A stretch of DNA of 57,895 nucleotides from UBA11524 sp964464815 (lineage in GTDB: Bacteria > Bacillota > Clostridia > Christensenellales > Aristaeellaceae), in contig CAYXHF010000010.1 of NCBI GenBank assembly GCA_964464815.1, forward strand, positions 1 to 57,895, in the 5' to 3' direction. The translations under genes and the position numbers were made by a program. The notes below the pieces were generated by a model. The model worked only from the letters and a program-made list of their open reading frames with translations, made no database searches and was not told the DNA's origin. Positions 1 through 8,365 of this stretch are shown here, one piece after another; the stretch's first letter is position 1; each line of letters begins with the position of its first letter.

Positions 1-2
1 AC

Positions 3-464
3 AAGGTCATCATCCTCTCCGATGCCGACCAGGACGGTGCGCATATCCGCGCCATTCTGCTGACGTTCTTCTTCCGCTATATGAAGGAGCTGGTGACAGG
101 TGGCCACGTCTATATCGGCATGCCGCCGCTGTACAAGGTGCAAAAGGGCAGCAAGGTGCTGTATGCCTATGACGACAAGGAGCTGAGCCGCTGCATCAAG
201 GAGGCTGGCAAGGGCTACGTGCTTCAGCGCTACAAGGGCCTTGGCGAAATGAACCCGGAGCAGCTCTGGGAAACGACCATGAACCCTGAACAGCGCAAGC
301 TGATGCAGGTCACGATTGAGGACGCCGCGCTGGCAGACCGCCGCATCACCATTCTGATGGGCGACAAGGTGGAACCCAGACGTGATTACATCATCGAAAA
401 TGCGGACTTCAATAAGCCCGATAACTTTGAATTGCCGGAAAATCAGCGGGAAGGAGGAAAATAA
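3..464 (+). CDS. parE: Type IIA topoisomerase subunit B (ParE/GyrB), C-terminal part
   Basis: The gene is cut by the left edge, and 153 codons are visible. They start in the TOPRIM domain with the metal-binding motif SDADQDGAHIR and run to the end of the protein (LQRYKGLGEMNPEQLWETT, then MGDKVEPRRDYI). In this family the B subunit supplies ATPase and TOPRIM functions, and pairs with the A subunit for DNA cleavage and passage. It is followed after 3 bases by the A subunit, as in parE-parC and gyrB-gyrA operons. The stop region carries GGAGG, which is also the ribosome binding site of the next gene. ParE is preferred over GyrB because the partner has a degenerate GyrA box, but the choice is not certain. 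Confidence 0.85.
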   Translation, partial: KVIILSDADQDGAHIRAILLTFFFRYMKELVTGGHVYIGMPPLYKVQKGSKVLYAYDDKELSRCIKEAGKGYVLQRYKGLGEMNPEQLWETTMNPEQRKLMQVTIEDAALADRRITILMGDKVEPRRDYIIENADFNKPDNFELPENQREGGK

Positions 465-467
465 GCC

Positions 468-2936
468 ATGGCGAAGAAAAAGACAAGCGACAATCGTCCG
501 ATTCCCAAGGACGATCCGTCCCGCATCCTGCAAACGACCGTTGAGGACGTGATGCACCAGTCCATGATTCCCTACGCCGAGCATGTCATTCTGGAACGTG
601 CCTTGCCGCGTGTGGAGGATGGCCTCAAGCCTGTGCAGCGTCGCATCCTCTACACCATGATGGAGCTGGGCACGACGCCGGACAAGCCGCACCGTAAGTG
701 CGCCCGTATCGTCGGTGACTGCCTGGGTAAATATCATCCGCACGGCGATTCCTCCGTGTATGATGCGCTGGTGCGTATGGCGCAGGATTTCTCCATGCGT
801 GGCCCGATGGTCGATGGCCATGGCAACTTCGGCTCCATTGATGGCGATAGCGCCGCCGCCATGCGTTATACCGAGGCGCGCATGACGCCGCTGGCCCTGC
901 TGATGCTGCGCGACATTGAGAAGGACACCGTACCGTTCCGACTGAACTTTGACGATACGCTCAAGGAGCCGGACATGCTGCCGGCGCGTTTCCCGAACCT
1001 GCTAGTCAATGGCGCAAGCGGCATTGCGGTTGGTCTGGCGACGAATATTCCGCCCCACAATCTGGGTGAAAGCATCCGTGCCGCCATCGCCATGATTGAA
1101 AATCCGGATATTTCGCTGGATGATTTGATGAAAATCATTCCTGGCCCGGATTTCCCGACCGGCGGTGTGCTGGTGCAGAATGAGGAAATTCGCCGTGGCT
1201 ACGAAACGGGTCGCTCGAAGCTGTCCCTGCGTGCGCGTGTGCATGTGGAGGATGGTCTGGCCGGGCGCAAGCTGCTGGTCATCAGCGAGGTGCCCTACAT
1301 GGTCAACAAGGCCGCCATGCTCGAGAAGATTTTGAAGGTCTCCGAGGAAAAGAAGGGCCAGCTGAGCAACATCTACGACATTCGCGACGAGTCTGACCGC
1401 GAAGGCATGCGCGCCGTCATCGAATTGAAGAAGGACGCTGATCCTGAAAAGGTGCTCAAGGTTCTTTACAAGTACTCCGACCTGCAAGTCACCTTCGGTG
1501 TGAACATGGTCGCCATTGCGCAGGGCAAGCCCGTTCAGATGGGCCTGAAAACCATGCTGAGCCACTTCATCCGCCATCAGAAGGATGTGGTGACGCGCCG
1601 CACCGAATACGATCTCAAACAGGCCAAGGCGCGCGCACACATCTTGCAGGGCTTGATGATTGCCGTGGACAATCTGGATGAGGTGATTGCCCTCATCCGC
1701 GCGTCGAAGAACCCCAAGGAAGCCAAAGCTCGCCTGATGGAGCGCTTTGCGCTGAGCGACGCGCAGGCACAGGCCATTCTGGACATGCGCTTGCAGCGCT
1801 TGACGAATCTGGAAATTATCGCCCTGCGCAAGGAATATGAGGACATCCTGAAGCTGATTGACCGTCTGGAGGGCATTTTGCACAGCGAAAAGAAGCTGCT
1901 GGCCGTCATTCGCAAGGAATTGCAGGAAATCGCCGACGAATACGCCGACGAGCGCCGCACAAGCATTGAAAGCGCGGATGAATCGCCCCTGGAACAGGAG
2001 GACGAAGCCGCACCGCCGGAGGAGGTCATTGTGGCCTTCACGGGCGCTGGTCAGCTCAAACGCATGAGCCCTGCGCTCTATCGCAAGAATCCGCTGCCGA
2101 GCCGTGCCGAGGATGAAAAGGAGTACCCGGACTTCCTCTTCATGGCCAAGACGGATGAAACGCTGCTGATTTTCACCAATCACGGCAACTGCTACCCCTT
2201 GGCGGTCACGGCGCTCAACGAAGTGAAGCCCAAGGATCGTGGTCAGCTGCTGCACGGCGTGCTGGTCGGGTTGGAGGAAGGTGAGACGGCGCTCTGGATG
2301 ACCTGCACCCGCATGGCAGATGTGGGCCACCTGCCGGATTTGCTATTTGTGACGAAGCAGGGCATGGTCAAGCGCAGCGCCGCCGCCGATTACGACGTGC
2401 GCAGCAAGAAGTTCGCCGCCGTGAACATCAAGGCAGGCGACGAGCTGCTGACGATTCTTCCTGCTGCCAGCCGTGACGACCTGCTGATGATCACCAAAAC
2501 CGGCATGTGCATCCGCTTTGCGCTGGACAGCATTCCCGTGCAGGGCCGTGTCGCCGCTGGCGTGCGCTGCATGCAGGTGGACGCTGATGACGAGCTGCTC
2601 TGGTGCGGTCAGCTACAGGATGGCGACCAGATGGTTCTCATGACCGACCGTGGCTACGCCAAGCGTCTCCTCTCGGTTGACTTTGAGCGGCAAAACCGCA
2701 ACGGCAAGGGCGTAAAGTCCTTCTACTTCAACAAAAACGGCAGCAACGGCAAGCTGATTGCCGCCGCCATCCGCATGGAAAAAGACGACCATCTTCTCCG
2801 CGTCCACCAAGTGAAATCGCCCGCTACGCTGCTTGAAAAAGACGCCATCCGTCTACAAGGCAAGCAAGACCGCGGCGTCCCGATGGTGATTGCGCTGATG
2901 GAGGACGTCGTGACCGGCGCGGAGCTGTTGGAATAA
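468..2936 (+). CDS. parC: Type IIA topoisomerase subunit A (ParC-like, degenerate GyrA box)
   Basis: This 822-residue DNA cleavage subunit relaxes or decatenates DNA together with the upstream subunit. The catalytic tyrosine is Tyr134 in AAAMRYTEARM. The quinolone-determining region reads KYHPHGDSSVYD, keeping Ser95 and Asp99, the equivalents of E. coli GyrA Ser83 and Asp87. An acidic stretch around residues 503-522 separates the breakage core from the beta-pinwheel C-terminal domain. Residues 741-748 read RQNRNGKG, a decayed version of the GyrA box (QRRGGKG) that lets gyrase wrap DNA. That argues for topoisomerase IV-like activity or a second gyrase-like enzyme. It starts 3 bases after parE, so the two are probably translationally coupled. 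No rho-independent terminator is seen before the repeat region that follows. Confidence 0.85.
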   Translation: MAKKKTSDNRPIPKDDPSRILQTTVEDVMHQSMIPYAEHVILERALPRVEDGLKPVQRRILYTMMELGTTPDKPHRKCARIVGDCLGKYHPHGDSSVYDALVRMAQDFSMRGPMVDGHGNFGSIDGDSAAAMRYTEARMTPLALLMLRDIEKDTVPFRLNFDDTLKEPDMLPARFPNLLVNGASGIAVGLATNIPPHNLGESIRAAIAMIENPDISLDDLMKIIPGPDFPTGGVLVQNEEIRRGYETGRSKLSLRARVHVEDGLAGRKLLVISEVPYMVNKAAMLEKILKVSEEKKGQLSNIYDIRDESDREGMRAVIELKKDADPEKVLKVLYKYSDLQVTFGVNMVAIAQGKPVQMGLKTMLSHFIRHQKDVVTRRTEYDLKQAKARAHILQGLMIAVDNLDEVIALIRASKNPKEAKARLMERFALSDAQAQAILDMRLQRLTNLEIIALRKEYEDILKLIDRLEGILHSEKKLLAVIRKELQEIADEYADERRTSIESADESPLEQEDEAAPPEEVIVAFTGAGQLKRMSPALYRKNPLPSRAEDEKEYPDFLFMAKTDETLLIFTNHGNCYPLAVTALNEVKPKDRGQLLHGVLVGLEEGETALWMTCTRMADVGHLPDLLFVTKQGMVKRSAAADYDVRSKKFAAVNIKAGDELLTILPAASRDDLLMITKTGMCIRFALDSIPVQGRVAAGVRCMQVDADDELLWCGQLQDGDQMVLMTDRGYAKRLLSVDFERQNRNGKGVKSFYFNKNGSNGKLIAAAIRMEKDDHLLRVHQVKSPATLLEKDAIRLQGKQDRGVPMVIALMEDVVTGAELLE

Positions 2937-2953
2937 GGGCGCTCCGAAGGAGT

Positions 2954-2980
2954 CCAGAGGGCGACCGGAAAGCCCTCTGG
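2954..2980 (+). repeat. Dispersed hairpin repeat, family 1, single copy
   Basis: The bases CCAGAGGGC and GCCCTCTGG form a 9-bp perfect stem around the loop GACCGGAAA, 18 bases after the parC stop. The same hairpin in reverse orientation forms the core of the 75-bp tandem repeat at the right end of the window. It could also act as a weak terminator for parEC, but it lacks a T-tract. Confidence 0.75.
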
Positions 2981-3340
2981 AACTGGCAAGCAAAGACCAG
3001 CTGGAAAAACAACACAAGCCCGATACCTGCAATTCCAACNNNNNNNNNNNNNNNNNNNNNNNNNNNNNNNNNNNNNNNNNNNNNNNNNNNNNNNNNNNNN
3101 NNNNNNNNNNNNNNNNNNNNNNNNNNNNNNNNNNNNNNNCAAAAAGAGGCGACGCCGAAGGGGTTGAAGGGGGCGACCGGAAAGCCCCCTGGACAGGCAA
3201 GCAAAGACCAGCTGGAAAAACAACACAAGCCCGATACCTGCAATTCCAACCAACTCAAAAAGAGGCGACGCCGAAGGGGTTGAAGGGGGCGACCGGAAAG
3301 CCCCCTGGACTGGCCAGCAAAGACTGGCAGAAAAAACAAC
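2981..3340 (+). repeat. Tandem repeat array, about 116-bp unit, interrupted by assembly gap
   Basis: The segment starting CAAAAAGAGGCGACGCC at 3140 recurs at 3256, giving a 116-bp period. The left flank of the gap (2984-3039) matches the unit's second half. Each unit carries a hairpin with stem GGGGGC/GCCCCC and the family-1 loop GACCGGAAA. The gap therefore lies inside an array of unknown copy number. The 524 bases between parC and the next gene hold only this array and a short unique stretch (3341-3460). Confidence 0.8.
3040..3139. other. Assembly gap (100 N)
   Basis: Exactly 100 N, a conventional scaffold placeholder. Both flanks belong to the same tandem repeat, so the true length is unknown and no reading frame through it should be trusted. 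Confidence 0.98.
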
Positions 3341-3415
3341 ACACCCCTGCCTTCCGCCAAAGCCAAACAGCATAGCATCCATCACCAAAACATTCCAAGG
3401 AACAAACCATGTTTG

Positions 3416-3437
3416 TTTCTTTGCATGTACAAAGAAA
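3416..3437. promoter_or_regulatory. Inverted repeat upstream of glycosidase-like gene
   Basis: TTTCTTTG and CAAAGAAA are perfect 8-bp inverted arms around CATGTA, ending 23 bases before the chosen start codon. The position suits an operator or a leader hairpin that affects translation. It is AT-rich, so chance is possible. Confidence 0.35.
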
Positions 3438-3460
3438 TTAAAAAAGCGAGGGACAAAGGA

Positions 3461-4861
3461 ATGAAAAAGCTGCATCTTGCTCCTGCTGCCTGTGCGCTCG
3501 ACCTGGGCGACGGTAGCGAACGTGCCGAGTATGTCAATCAGGACTATATCCTGCATAAGCTGGGTCGTCCGCATCGGAATATCGGTATCATGTATACCTA
3601 TTATCCCCATGACGCCCAGTGGCCGCAGCGAATTTCCAAGGCATGCAAGGACATGAACATCACCTTCCAGTGGGATTACCCCTATGATGATTACTTCCCC
3701 TTCAATGCTGAGGGACAGCCCTTTGCCCAGATGCAGGATATTCGCCGCCATGGTCAGGACGTCGCCCTGACGCTGACGGTGGATTGCGCGCTTTCTGATG
3801 AGGAGCTGCGCGAGGTGGCGCGTATGCTGCGCCCCTATGGCCGCATGACCCTGCGTATCAATCATGAGTGCTGTGGCACGTGGTTCACGCATAGTAAGCG
3901 CTTCACCTATGAGCAGGTCGGACAGTTCTTCGTCCGCTTCGCCAATATCGTGAAGGAGGAAGCGCCCAATGTCCGCACGGTCCTCTGCGCTGGCTTCACC
4001 CAGCCCGATGGTCGCCTGGAGAAGGAAGACGCCTTTGCTGATGCCTACCGCGCGGCAGATATCTGGTCGGTGGACTGCTATCCGGCGCTGCATTATGGCT
4101 GGCCCTATGACGTGGCTGAGGTCGGTGGCGGCCAGTATAAGGTCGAGACGATTGACATGGACTATGATCTTTTCCAGAAAACGTGGGAGCGTGCGTCCTC
4201 TCTGTTCGGTAAGAAGCCGCTGATTACCGCCGAATTCAATAGCGACGGCGACGTCACCGGCCCGCGCCATCAGGCGGATAGCGTGCTGCGCTTTGCCAAG
4301 GCGTTCCGCGACCATCAGGCGGATTGGTTCAAGGGCATCAGCATGTACCAGTTCCGTGACCGTGGCCGTTTGGGTCTGGAAATCGAAGACCCCAATAACC
4401 CGGCGGTTGGTATCGAGCAGCCGATGCTCAAGGAATATAAGGAACTGATGCAGGATCCCTACTTCATGCCCAAGATGGAGGAAGGCGAGGAAGCTGCCTT
4501 CCCGGTGCAGCTGCGTTGGGGCGGCGCGGAGGATGCCGATGGTGTGGCGATTCCGCTGGAATTCACGGGCAATCCCGAATTCTGCGAAATGACCGTGGAG
4601 CAGCCCATCGGCCTGATGGTGGAGCTGAACGGCACGTGGTTCTATAAAGCGCCGCATGTTAAGACGATTGACCTGATGAGCGCCTTCTTCGATAAGCCTC
4701 TGGAAGCGCCCACGACCATGACGCTGAAGCTGTTTGCGCCGCCGGCCGATGGCCTGAATGTGGATGACGGCCACGAGGACTGGATGACCAACTACCGCGC
4801 CGTGCTGGAGGAAGCGCCGAAGATGCGCATCCGCTATGACGTGCCGGGCGTGGTAGGCTAA
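3461..4861 (+). CDS. Glycoside hydrolase-like TIM-barrel protein (clan GH-A type)
   Basis: The protein has 466 residues and no signal peptide, so it probably acts in the cytoplasm. Two glutamates sit where retaining clan GH-A enzymes carry theirs: Glu136 in LRINHECCGTWF (compare the GH26 acid/base region) and Glu258 in KPLITAEFNSD at a strand end. The last 110 residues look like a beta-sandwich accessory region. Family and substrate cannot be fixed from sequence. The start is ATG 3461, with GAGGG 8 bases upstream; an in-frame ATG at 3425 or TTG at 3413 would add 12-16 residues. It is a single gene between a tandem-repeat array and a strong terminator. Confidence 0.6.
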   Translation: MKKLHLAPAACALDLGDGSERAEYVNQDYILHKLGRPHRNIGIMYTYYPHDAQWPQRISKACKDMNITFQWDYPYDDYFPFNAEGQPFAQMQDIRRHGQDVALTLTVDCALSDEELREVARMLRPYGRMTLRINHECCGTWFTHSKRFTYEQVGQFFVRFANIVKEEAPNVRTVLCAGFTQPDGRLEKEDAFADAYRAADIWSVDCYPALHYGWPYDVAEVGGGQYKVETIDMDYDLFQKTWERASSLFGKKPLITAEFNSDGDVTGPRHQADSVLRFAKAFRDHQADWFKGISMYQFRDRGRLGLEIEDPNNPAVGIEQPMLKEYKELMQDPYFMPKMEEGEEAAFPVQLRWGGAEDADGVAIPLEFTGNPEFCEMTVEQPIGLMVELNGTWFYKAPHVKTIDLMSAFFDKPLEAPTTMTLKLFAPPADGLNVDDGHEDWMTNYRAVLEEAPKMRIRYDVPGVVG

Positions 4862-4971
4862 GCGGCCGATATGTCGTGCAAGTGGTGACGAAAAAGACCA
4901 TCCTCCTGAAGGATGGAAGAATTGCCATTTTGCGAAGTCTGAGTAGCTTGGCAGGATAAAAATGCATAACA

Positions 4972-5010
4972 AAAAAATCGCTGAGGACGAAAGCTCTCAG
5001 CGATTTTTTT
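4972..5010. terminator. Rho-independent terminator (bidirectional)
   Basis: The stem AAAAAATCGCTGAG/CTCTCAGCGATTTTTT with a short loop has A- and T-tracts on both sides. It lies 110 bases after the glycosidase-like gene. Confidence 0.85.
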
Positions 5011-5018
5011 CTGCAAAG

Positions 5019-5060
5019 AAACCGCGAAGGCGCGGCCATGCGGCGTTGCCTTCGCGGTTT
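5019..5060 (-). terminator. Terminator hairpin of the ABC-F gene
   Basis: AAACCGCGAAGGC pairs with GCCTTCGCGGTTT just beyond the ABC-F stop codon. On the minus strand it runs into the neighbouring T-rich terminator. Confidence 0.7.
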
Positions 5061-5068
5061 GTATATGA

Positions 5069-6670
5069 TTAGTTTTCCTGTCCCTTAATCTTTTCCAGAT
5101 AATCTTCATAGCCGCAGTAATAATCGGCAATCGTGCCATCGGGCTTGATTTCGATGATGCGGTCGGCGATGGTGGTGATGAACTGGTGGTCCTGAGAGGT
5201 GAACAGGACATTGCCCGGGAAGTTAATCAGCGCGTTGTTGACCGCGGTGATGGATTCCAGGTCGAGGTGGTTGGTAGGCTGATCCAGCATGAGGAAGTTC
5301 GCGCCGGAGAGCATCATGCGGGAGAGCATGACGCGCACCTTCTCACCACCGGAGAGGACGTTGACGGGCTTGTACACGTCGTCGCCGGAGAACAGCATGC
5401 GGCCCAGGAAGCCGCGCATGTAGGTTTCCAGCTGCTCCGGGCTGTACTGGGCGAACCACTGCATCATGTTCAGGTCGCAGCCCTCAAAGAACTTGCTGTT
5501 GTCCTTGGGGAAGTAGTTGGTGGAGATGGTGACGCCCCACTTGAAGGAACCGCTGTCGGGCTGAATTTCCTCGGAGAGGATGCGGAACAGCGCCGTCTGT
5601 GCCTGTTCGTTGCTGCCGACCAGGGCAATCTTCTGGCCCTTGGTGACGATGAAGGACACGTCCTTGAGCAGCTGCACGCCGTCCTGGGTGTAGTTCAGGT
5701 TGGAGACTTGCAGGATGTCCTTGCCAGCCTCGCGTTCGGGCGTGAAGCAGACCCACGGATAGCGGCGCGAAGAAGCCGGCATTTCCTCAATCGTCAGCTG
5801 GTCGAGCAGCTTGCGGCGGCTGGTGGCCTGCTTGGCCTTGGACTTGTTGGAGGAGAAGCGCTGGATGAAAGCCTGCAACTCCTTAATCTTGTCCTCACGG
5901 CGCTTCTTCTGGTCGTTCATCAGGCTCTGCATCATCTTGGAGGACTCGTACCAGAAGTCGTAGTTGCCCACGTAGAGCTTGACCTGGTTGAAGTCGATAT
6001 CGACGATGTGCGTGCAGATGTTGTTCAGGAACCAACGGTCATGGCTGACAACAATCAGCGTGCCAGGGAAGTTCATCAGGAAGTCTTCCAGCCAGGCGAC
6101 GGAGCGGTTGTCCAGGTTGTTGGTCGGTTCGTCCAGCAGCAGGATGTCCGGGTTGCCGAAAATGGCCTGCGCCAGCAGCACCTTGAACTTCTCGCCGCCC
6201 TTCAAATCGCCCATGAGCATGGTGTGCATTTCCACCGGCAGACCCAGACCGGTCAGCAGCGTGGCCGCATCGGATTCGGCATTCCAGCCGTCCATCTCGG
6301 CGAATTCGCCTTCCAGCTCCGCCGCGCGCTCGCCGTCGGCATCGGAGAAGTCCGGCTTGGCATACAGCTCGTCCTTTTCCTTCATGATGTCGTACAGGCG
6401 CTGGTTGCCCATGATGACCGTGTCAAGAACAGGATAGGCGTCGTACTTGAACTGATCCTGCTTCAAGGTAGACAGACGCTGACCGGCGGGAATCGTCACC
6501 GAACCGGTGGTCGGCTCCAGCTCGCCGGAAAGAATGCGCAGGAAGGTCGACTTGCCCGCGCCGTTTGCACCAATCACGCCGTAGCAGTTGCCCGGCAGGA
6601 ATTTCAAATCAGCACCAGAAAAAAGCTTCTGACCACCAAAGGTCAGGGAAACATTGCTTACAGTAATCAT
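5069..6670 (-). CDS. ABC-F family ATPase (YkpA/YbiT type)
   Basis: A soluble protein of 533 residues with two nucleotide-binding domains and no membrane segment. ABC-F proteins act on the ribosome. Domain 1 has Walker A GANGAGKST (34-42) and the Walker B region DILLLDEPTNNLD. Domain 2 has the signature LSGGEKVRVMLSRM and the YbiT-type Walker B LMLDQPTNHLDLESI, but its P-loop reads GSNEQAQTA, without the usual GKST lysine. The linker between domains is rich in Lys and Arg. The start ATG at 6670 has AAGGAG 8 bases upstream. The gene has its own promoter and terminator. Whether it is a translation factor or a drug-protection protein cannot be decided here; the YkpA/YbiT resemblance favours a housekeeping role. 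Confidence 0.88.
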   Translation of the reverse strand: MITVSNVSLTFGGQKLFSGADLKFLPGNCYGVIGANGAGKSTFLRILSGELEPTTGSVTIPAGQRLSTLKQDQFKYDAYPVLDTVIMGNQRLYDIMKEKDELYAKPDFSDADGERAAELEGEFAEMDGWNAESDAATLLTGLGLPVEMHTMLMGDLKGGEKFKVLLAQAIFGNPDILLLDEPTNNLDNRSVAWLEDFLMNFPGTLIVVSHDRWFLNNICTHIVDIDFNQVKLYVGNYDFWYESSKMMQSLMNDQKKRREDKIKELQAFIQRFSSNKSKAKQATSRRKLLDQLTIEEMPASSRRYPWVCFTPEREAGKDILQVSNLNYTQDGVQLLKDVSFIVTKGQKIALVGSNEQAQTALFRILSEEIQPDSGSFKWGVTISTNYFPKDNSKFFEGCDLNMMQWFAQYSPEQLETYMRGFLGRMLFSGDDVYKPVNVLSGGEKVRVMLSRMMLSGANFLMLDQPTNHLDLESITAVNNALINFPGNVLFTSQDHQFITTIADRIIEIKPDGTIADYYCGYEDYLEKIKGQEN

Positions 6671-6753
6671 GGGTGTGCTCCTTATCAGCCATGGTCCAAA
6701 GGAAAAAGGGAAGAAGCCTTCCGTTTCGCCTCTCAAAAAAAGCGTACCCTTCT

Positions 6754-6782
6754 ATTATACCATAGTCAACGCCGAAATGGAA
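6754..6782 (-). promoter_or_regulatory. Promoter of the ABC-F gene
   Basis: Read on the minus strand, TTCCAT, 17 bases, then TATAAT with an extended -10 (TGG before it). It lies about 85 bases upstream of the start codon. Confidence 0.65.
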
Positions 6783-6909
6783 GGGGCGTGGCAGCATTTC
6801 CAAGGAATTTGCGGAAGTTTTTCAGGTGCTGTGCCGTGCGTGACGAAAATTCATCGCGCGAAAGGAGACGGTACGCTTTGCAAAAAACAATCAAAAAACA
6901 AAAAATCGC

Positions 6910-6944
6910 CTGAAAATTTATTCAAAGCCCTTGCATTTTTATTC
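6910..6944 (+). promoter_or_regulatory. Two tandem ARG boxes (ArgR operator) upstream of argG
   Basis: TGAAAATTTATTCA (6910-6923) and TGCATTTTTATTCA (6931-6944) each match the arginine-repressor box (TGAAT, four A/T, ATTCA) with one main deviation. Their starts are exactly 21 bases apart, the spacing at which ArgR hexamers bind paired boxes. The second box covers the -35 element and most of the spacer of the argG promoter, so occupancy should repress. Confidence 0.8.
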
Positions 6945-6958
6945 ACACGGGTGTATAA
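6930..6958 (+). promoter_or_regulatory. argG promoter
   Basis: TTGCAT, 17 bases, TATAAT. It is followed by a leader of about 85 bases in which I see no clear riboswitch. The remaining 380-base argG/ABC-F intergenic region holds only the two promoters and the ARG boxes. Confidence 0.85.
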
Positions 6959-7050
6959 TACCTCCTGTCAGACGGATGGATGCTGGATACAGTTGCCGCT
7001 GACATGAATGAAAAAATGACGCTTACGGGCGAATGAAGGAGTCGATTCAC

Positions 7051-8262
7051 ATGGCAAAGATGCGTGTTTTGCTGGCTTATTCCGGTGGCTTGGATACCTC
7101 GATTATTGTACCGTGGCTCAAGGAAAACTATGACTGCGATGTGGTCTGCGTGGCGGGCGACGTTGGTCAGGGCGAGGAGCTGGAGCCCCTGCATGAAAAG
7201 GCCAAGAAGTGCGGCGCGGAGAAGCTCTATATCGAAGACCTGCGTAAGGAATTTGTTGAGGACTTCATCTGGCCCACGCTGAAGGCTGGCGCGGTGTATG
7301 AAGGCAAGTACCTGCTGGGCACGTCCTTCGCGCGTCCGCTGATTGCCAAGCGTCTGGTGGAAATTGCCCATCAGGAGGGCTGCACCGCGATTTGCCACGG
7401 CTGCACCGGTAAGGGCAACGACCAGGTGCGTTTTGAACTGACCATCAAGGCGTTCGACCCGCAGATGAAGATTATCGCGCCGTGGCGTATCTGGGATATC
7501 AAGACGCGTGAGGAAGAAATCGAATACGCCGAGAAGCGTGGCATTCCGGTGCCGGTCAAGAAGGATCGTCCGTACTCCATGGACCGCAACATCTGGCACA
7601 TCAGCCATGAGGGCGCAGATCTGGAAGATCCGTGGAATGAGCCGCCGGAAGACCTGCTGCTGACGATGGTGACGCCGGAAAAGGCGCCCGATCAGCCGGA
7701 ATATGTGACCGTGGACTTTGAGGCCGGTGTGCCGGTGGCCATCAATGGCGAGAAGATGAGCGCCATTGACCTGCTGACCAAGGCCAACGAGGTCGCTGGC
7801 CGCAACGGCGTTGGCTGCGCGGATCTGGTGGAAAACCGCCTGGTTGGCATGAAGTCCCGTGGCGTGTACGAGACGCCCGGCGGCACGATGCTCTACGCGG
7901 CGCATGCGATTCTGGAATCTATCACTCTGGATCGCCAGACGAGCCACTACAAGGAGCTGGTCGCCAGCAAGTTTGCTGAGCTGGTCTATGACGGCATGTG
8001 GTACACGCCGCTGCGCGAGGCGCTCTCCGCATTTGTGGACAGCACCCAGCAGGCCGTCAACGGCACGGTCAAGCTCAAGCTGTATAAGGGCAACTGCATC
8101 AATGCGGGCGTGAAGTCTCCGAACAGCCTCTACATGGAGGAAATCGCCACCTTTGGTGACAGCCACGACCTCTACAGCCACAAGGATTCTGAGGGCTTCA
8201 TCAACCTCCTCGGCCTGCCGCTGAAGGTCAAGGCCATGGTGGATCAGAAGAACCAGAAGTAA
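7051..8262 (+). CDS. argG: Argininosuccinate synthase
   Basis: This 403-residue enzyme joins citrulline and aspartate with ATP to form argininosuccinate, the penultimate arginine step. The N-terminal N-type ATP pyrophosphatase P-loop is AYSGGLDTS (9-17), and CHGCTGKGNDQVRFE follows near residue 120. The length is normal for the family. The start ATG at 7051 has GGAG 9 bases upstream and is preferred to ATG 7033, which lacks a site. argH is not adjacent, so argG is a single-gene unit, and the paired ARG boxes predict repression by ArgR when arginine is plentiful. Confidence 0.97.
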   Translation: MAKMRVLLAYSGGLDTSIIVPWLKENYDCDVVCVAGDVGQGEELEPLHEKAKKCGAEKLYIEDLRKEFVEDFIWPTLKAGAVYEGKYLLGTSFARPLIAKRLVEIAHQEGCTAICHGCTGKGNDQVRFELTIKAFDPQMKIIAPWRIWDIKTREEEIEYAEKRGIPVPVKKDRPYSMDRNIWHISHEGADLEDPWNEPPEDLLLTMVTPEKAPDQPEYVTVDFEAGVPVAINGEKMSAIDLLTKANEVAGRNGVGCADLVENRLVGMKSRGVYETPGGTMLYAAHAILESITLDRQTSHYKELVASKFAELVYDGMWYTPLREALSAFVDSTQQAVNGTVKLKLYKGNCINAGVKSPNSLYMEEIATFGDSHDLYSHKDSEGFINLLGLPLKVKAMVDQKNQK

Positions 8263-8274
8263 TTGCATCAATAG

Positions 8275-8313
8275 AAACGCCCTGCGGAACGTGAATGCTT
8301 CGCAGGGCGTTTT
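8275..8313. terminator. Bidirectional terminator between argG and the kinase gene
   Basis: AAACGCCCTGCG pairs with CGCAGGGCGTTT around a 15-base loop, with T-runs in both directions. It serves argG and probably the convergent sensor-kinase operon. Confidence 0.85.
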
Positions 8314-8365
8314 CGCTACACCCAAAAAAGAACCGCCCCTACTGGAGCGATTCTCTTATATGAAT

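Noticed and set aside
2723..4972. Long minus-strand frame of about 749 codons across the first N gap
   Set aside because: It runs through the gap, a tandem repeat and the antisense of a coherent glycosidase-like gene; the translation has no domain sense.
5186..6913. Plus-strand frame of 575 codons opposite the ABC-F gene
   Set aside because: It is the shadow of a strongly conserved ATPase gene; composition is typical of antisense GC-rich codons and there is no ribosome binding site.
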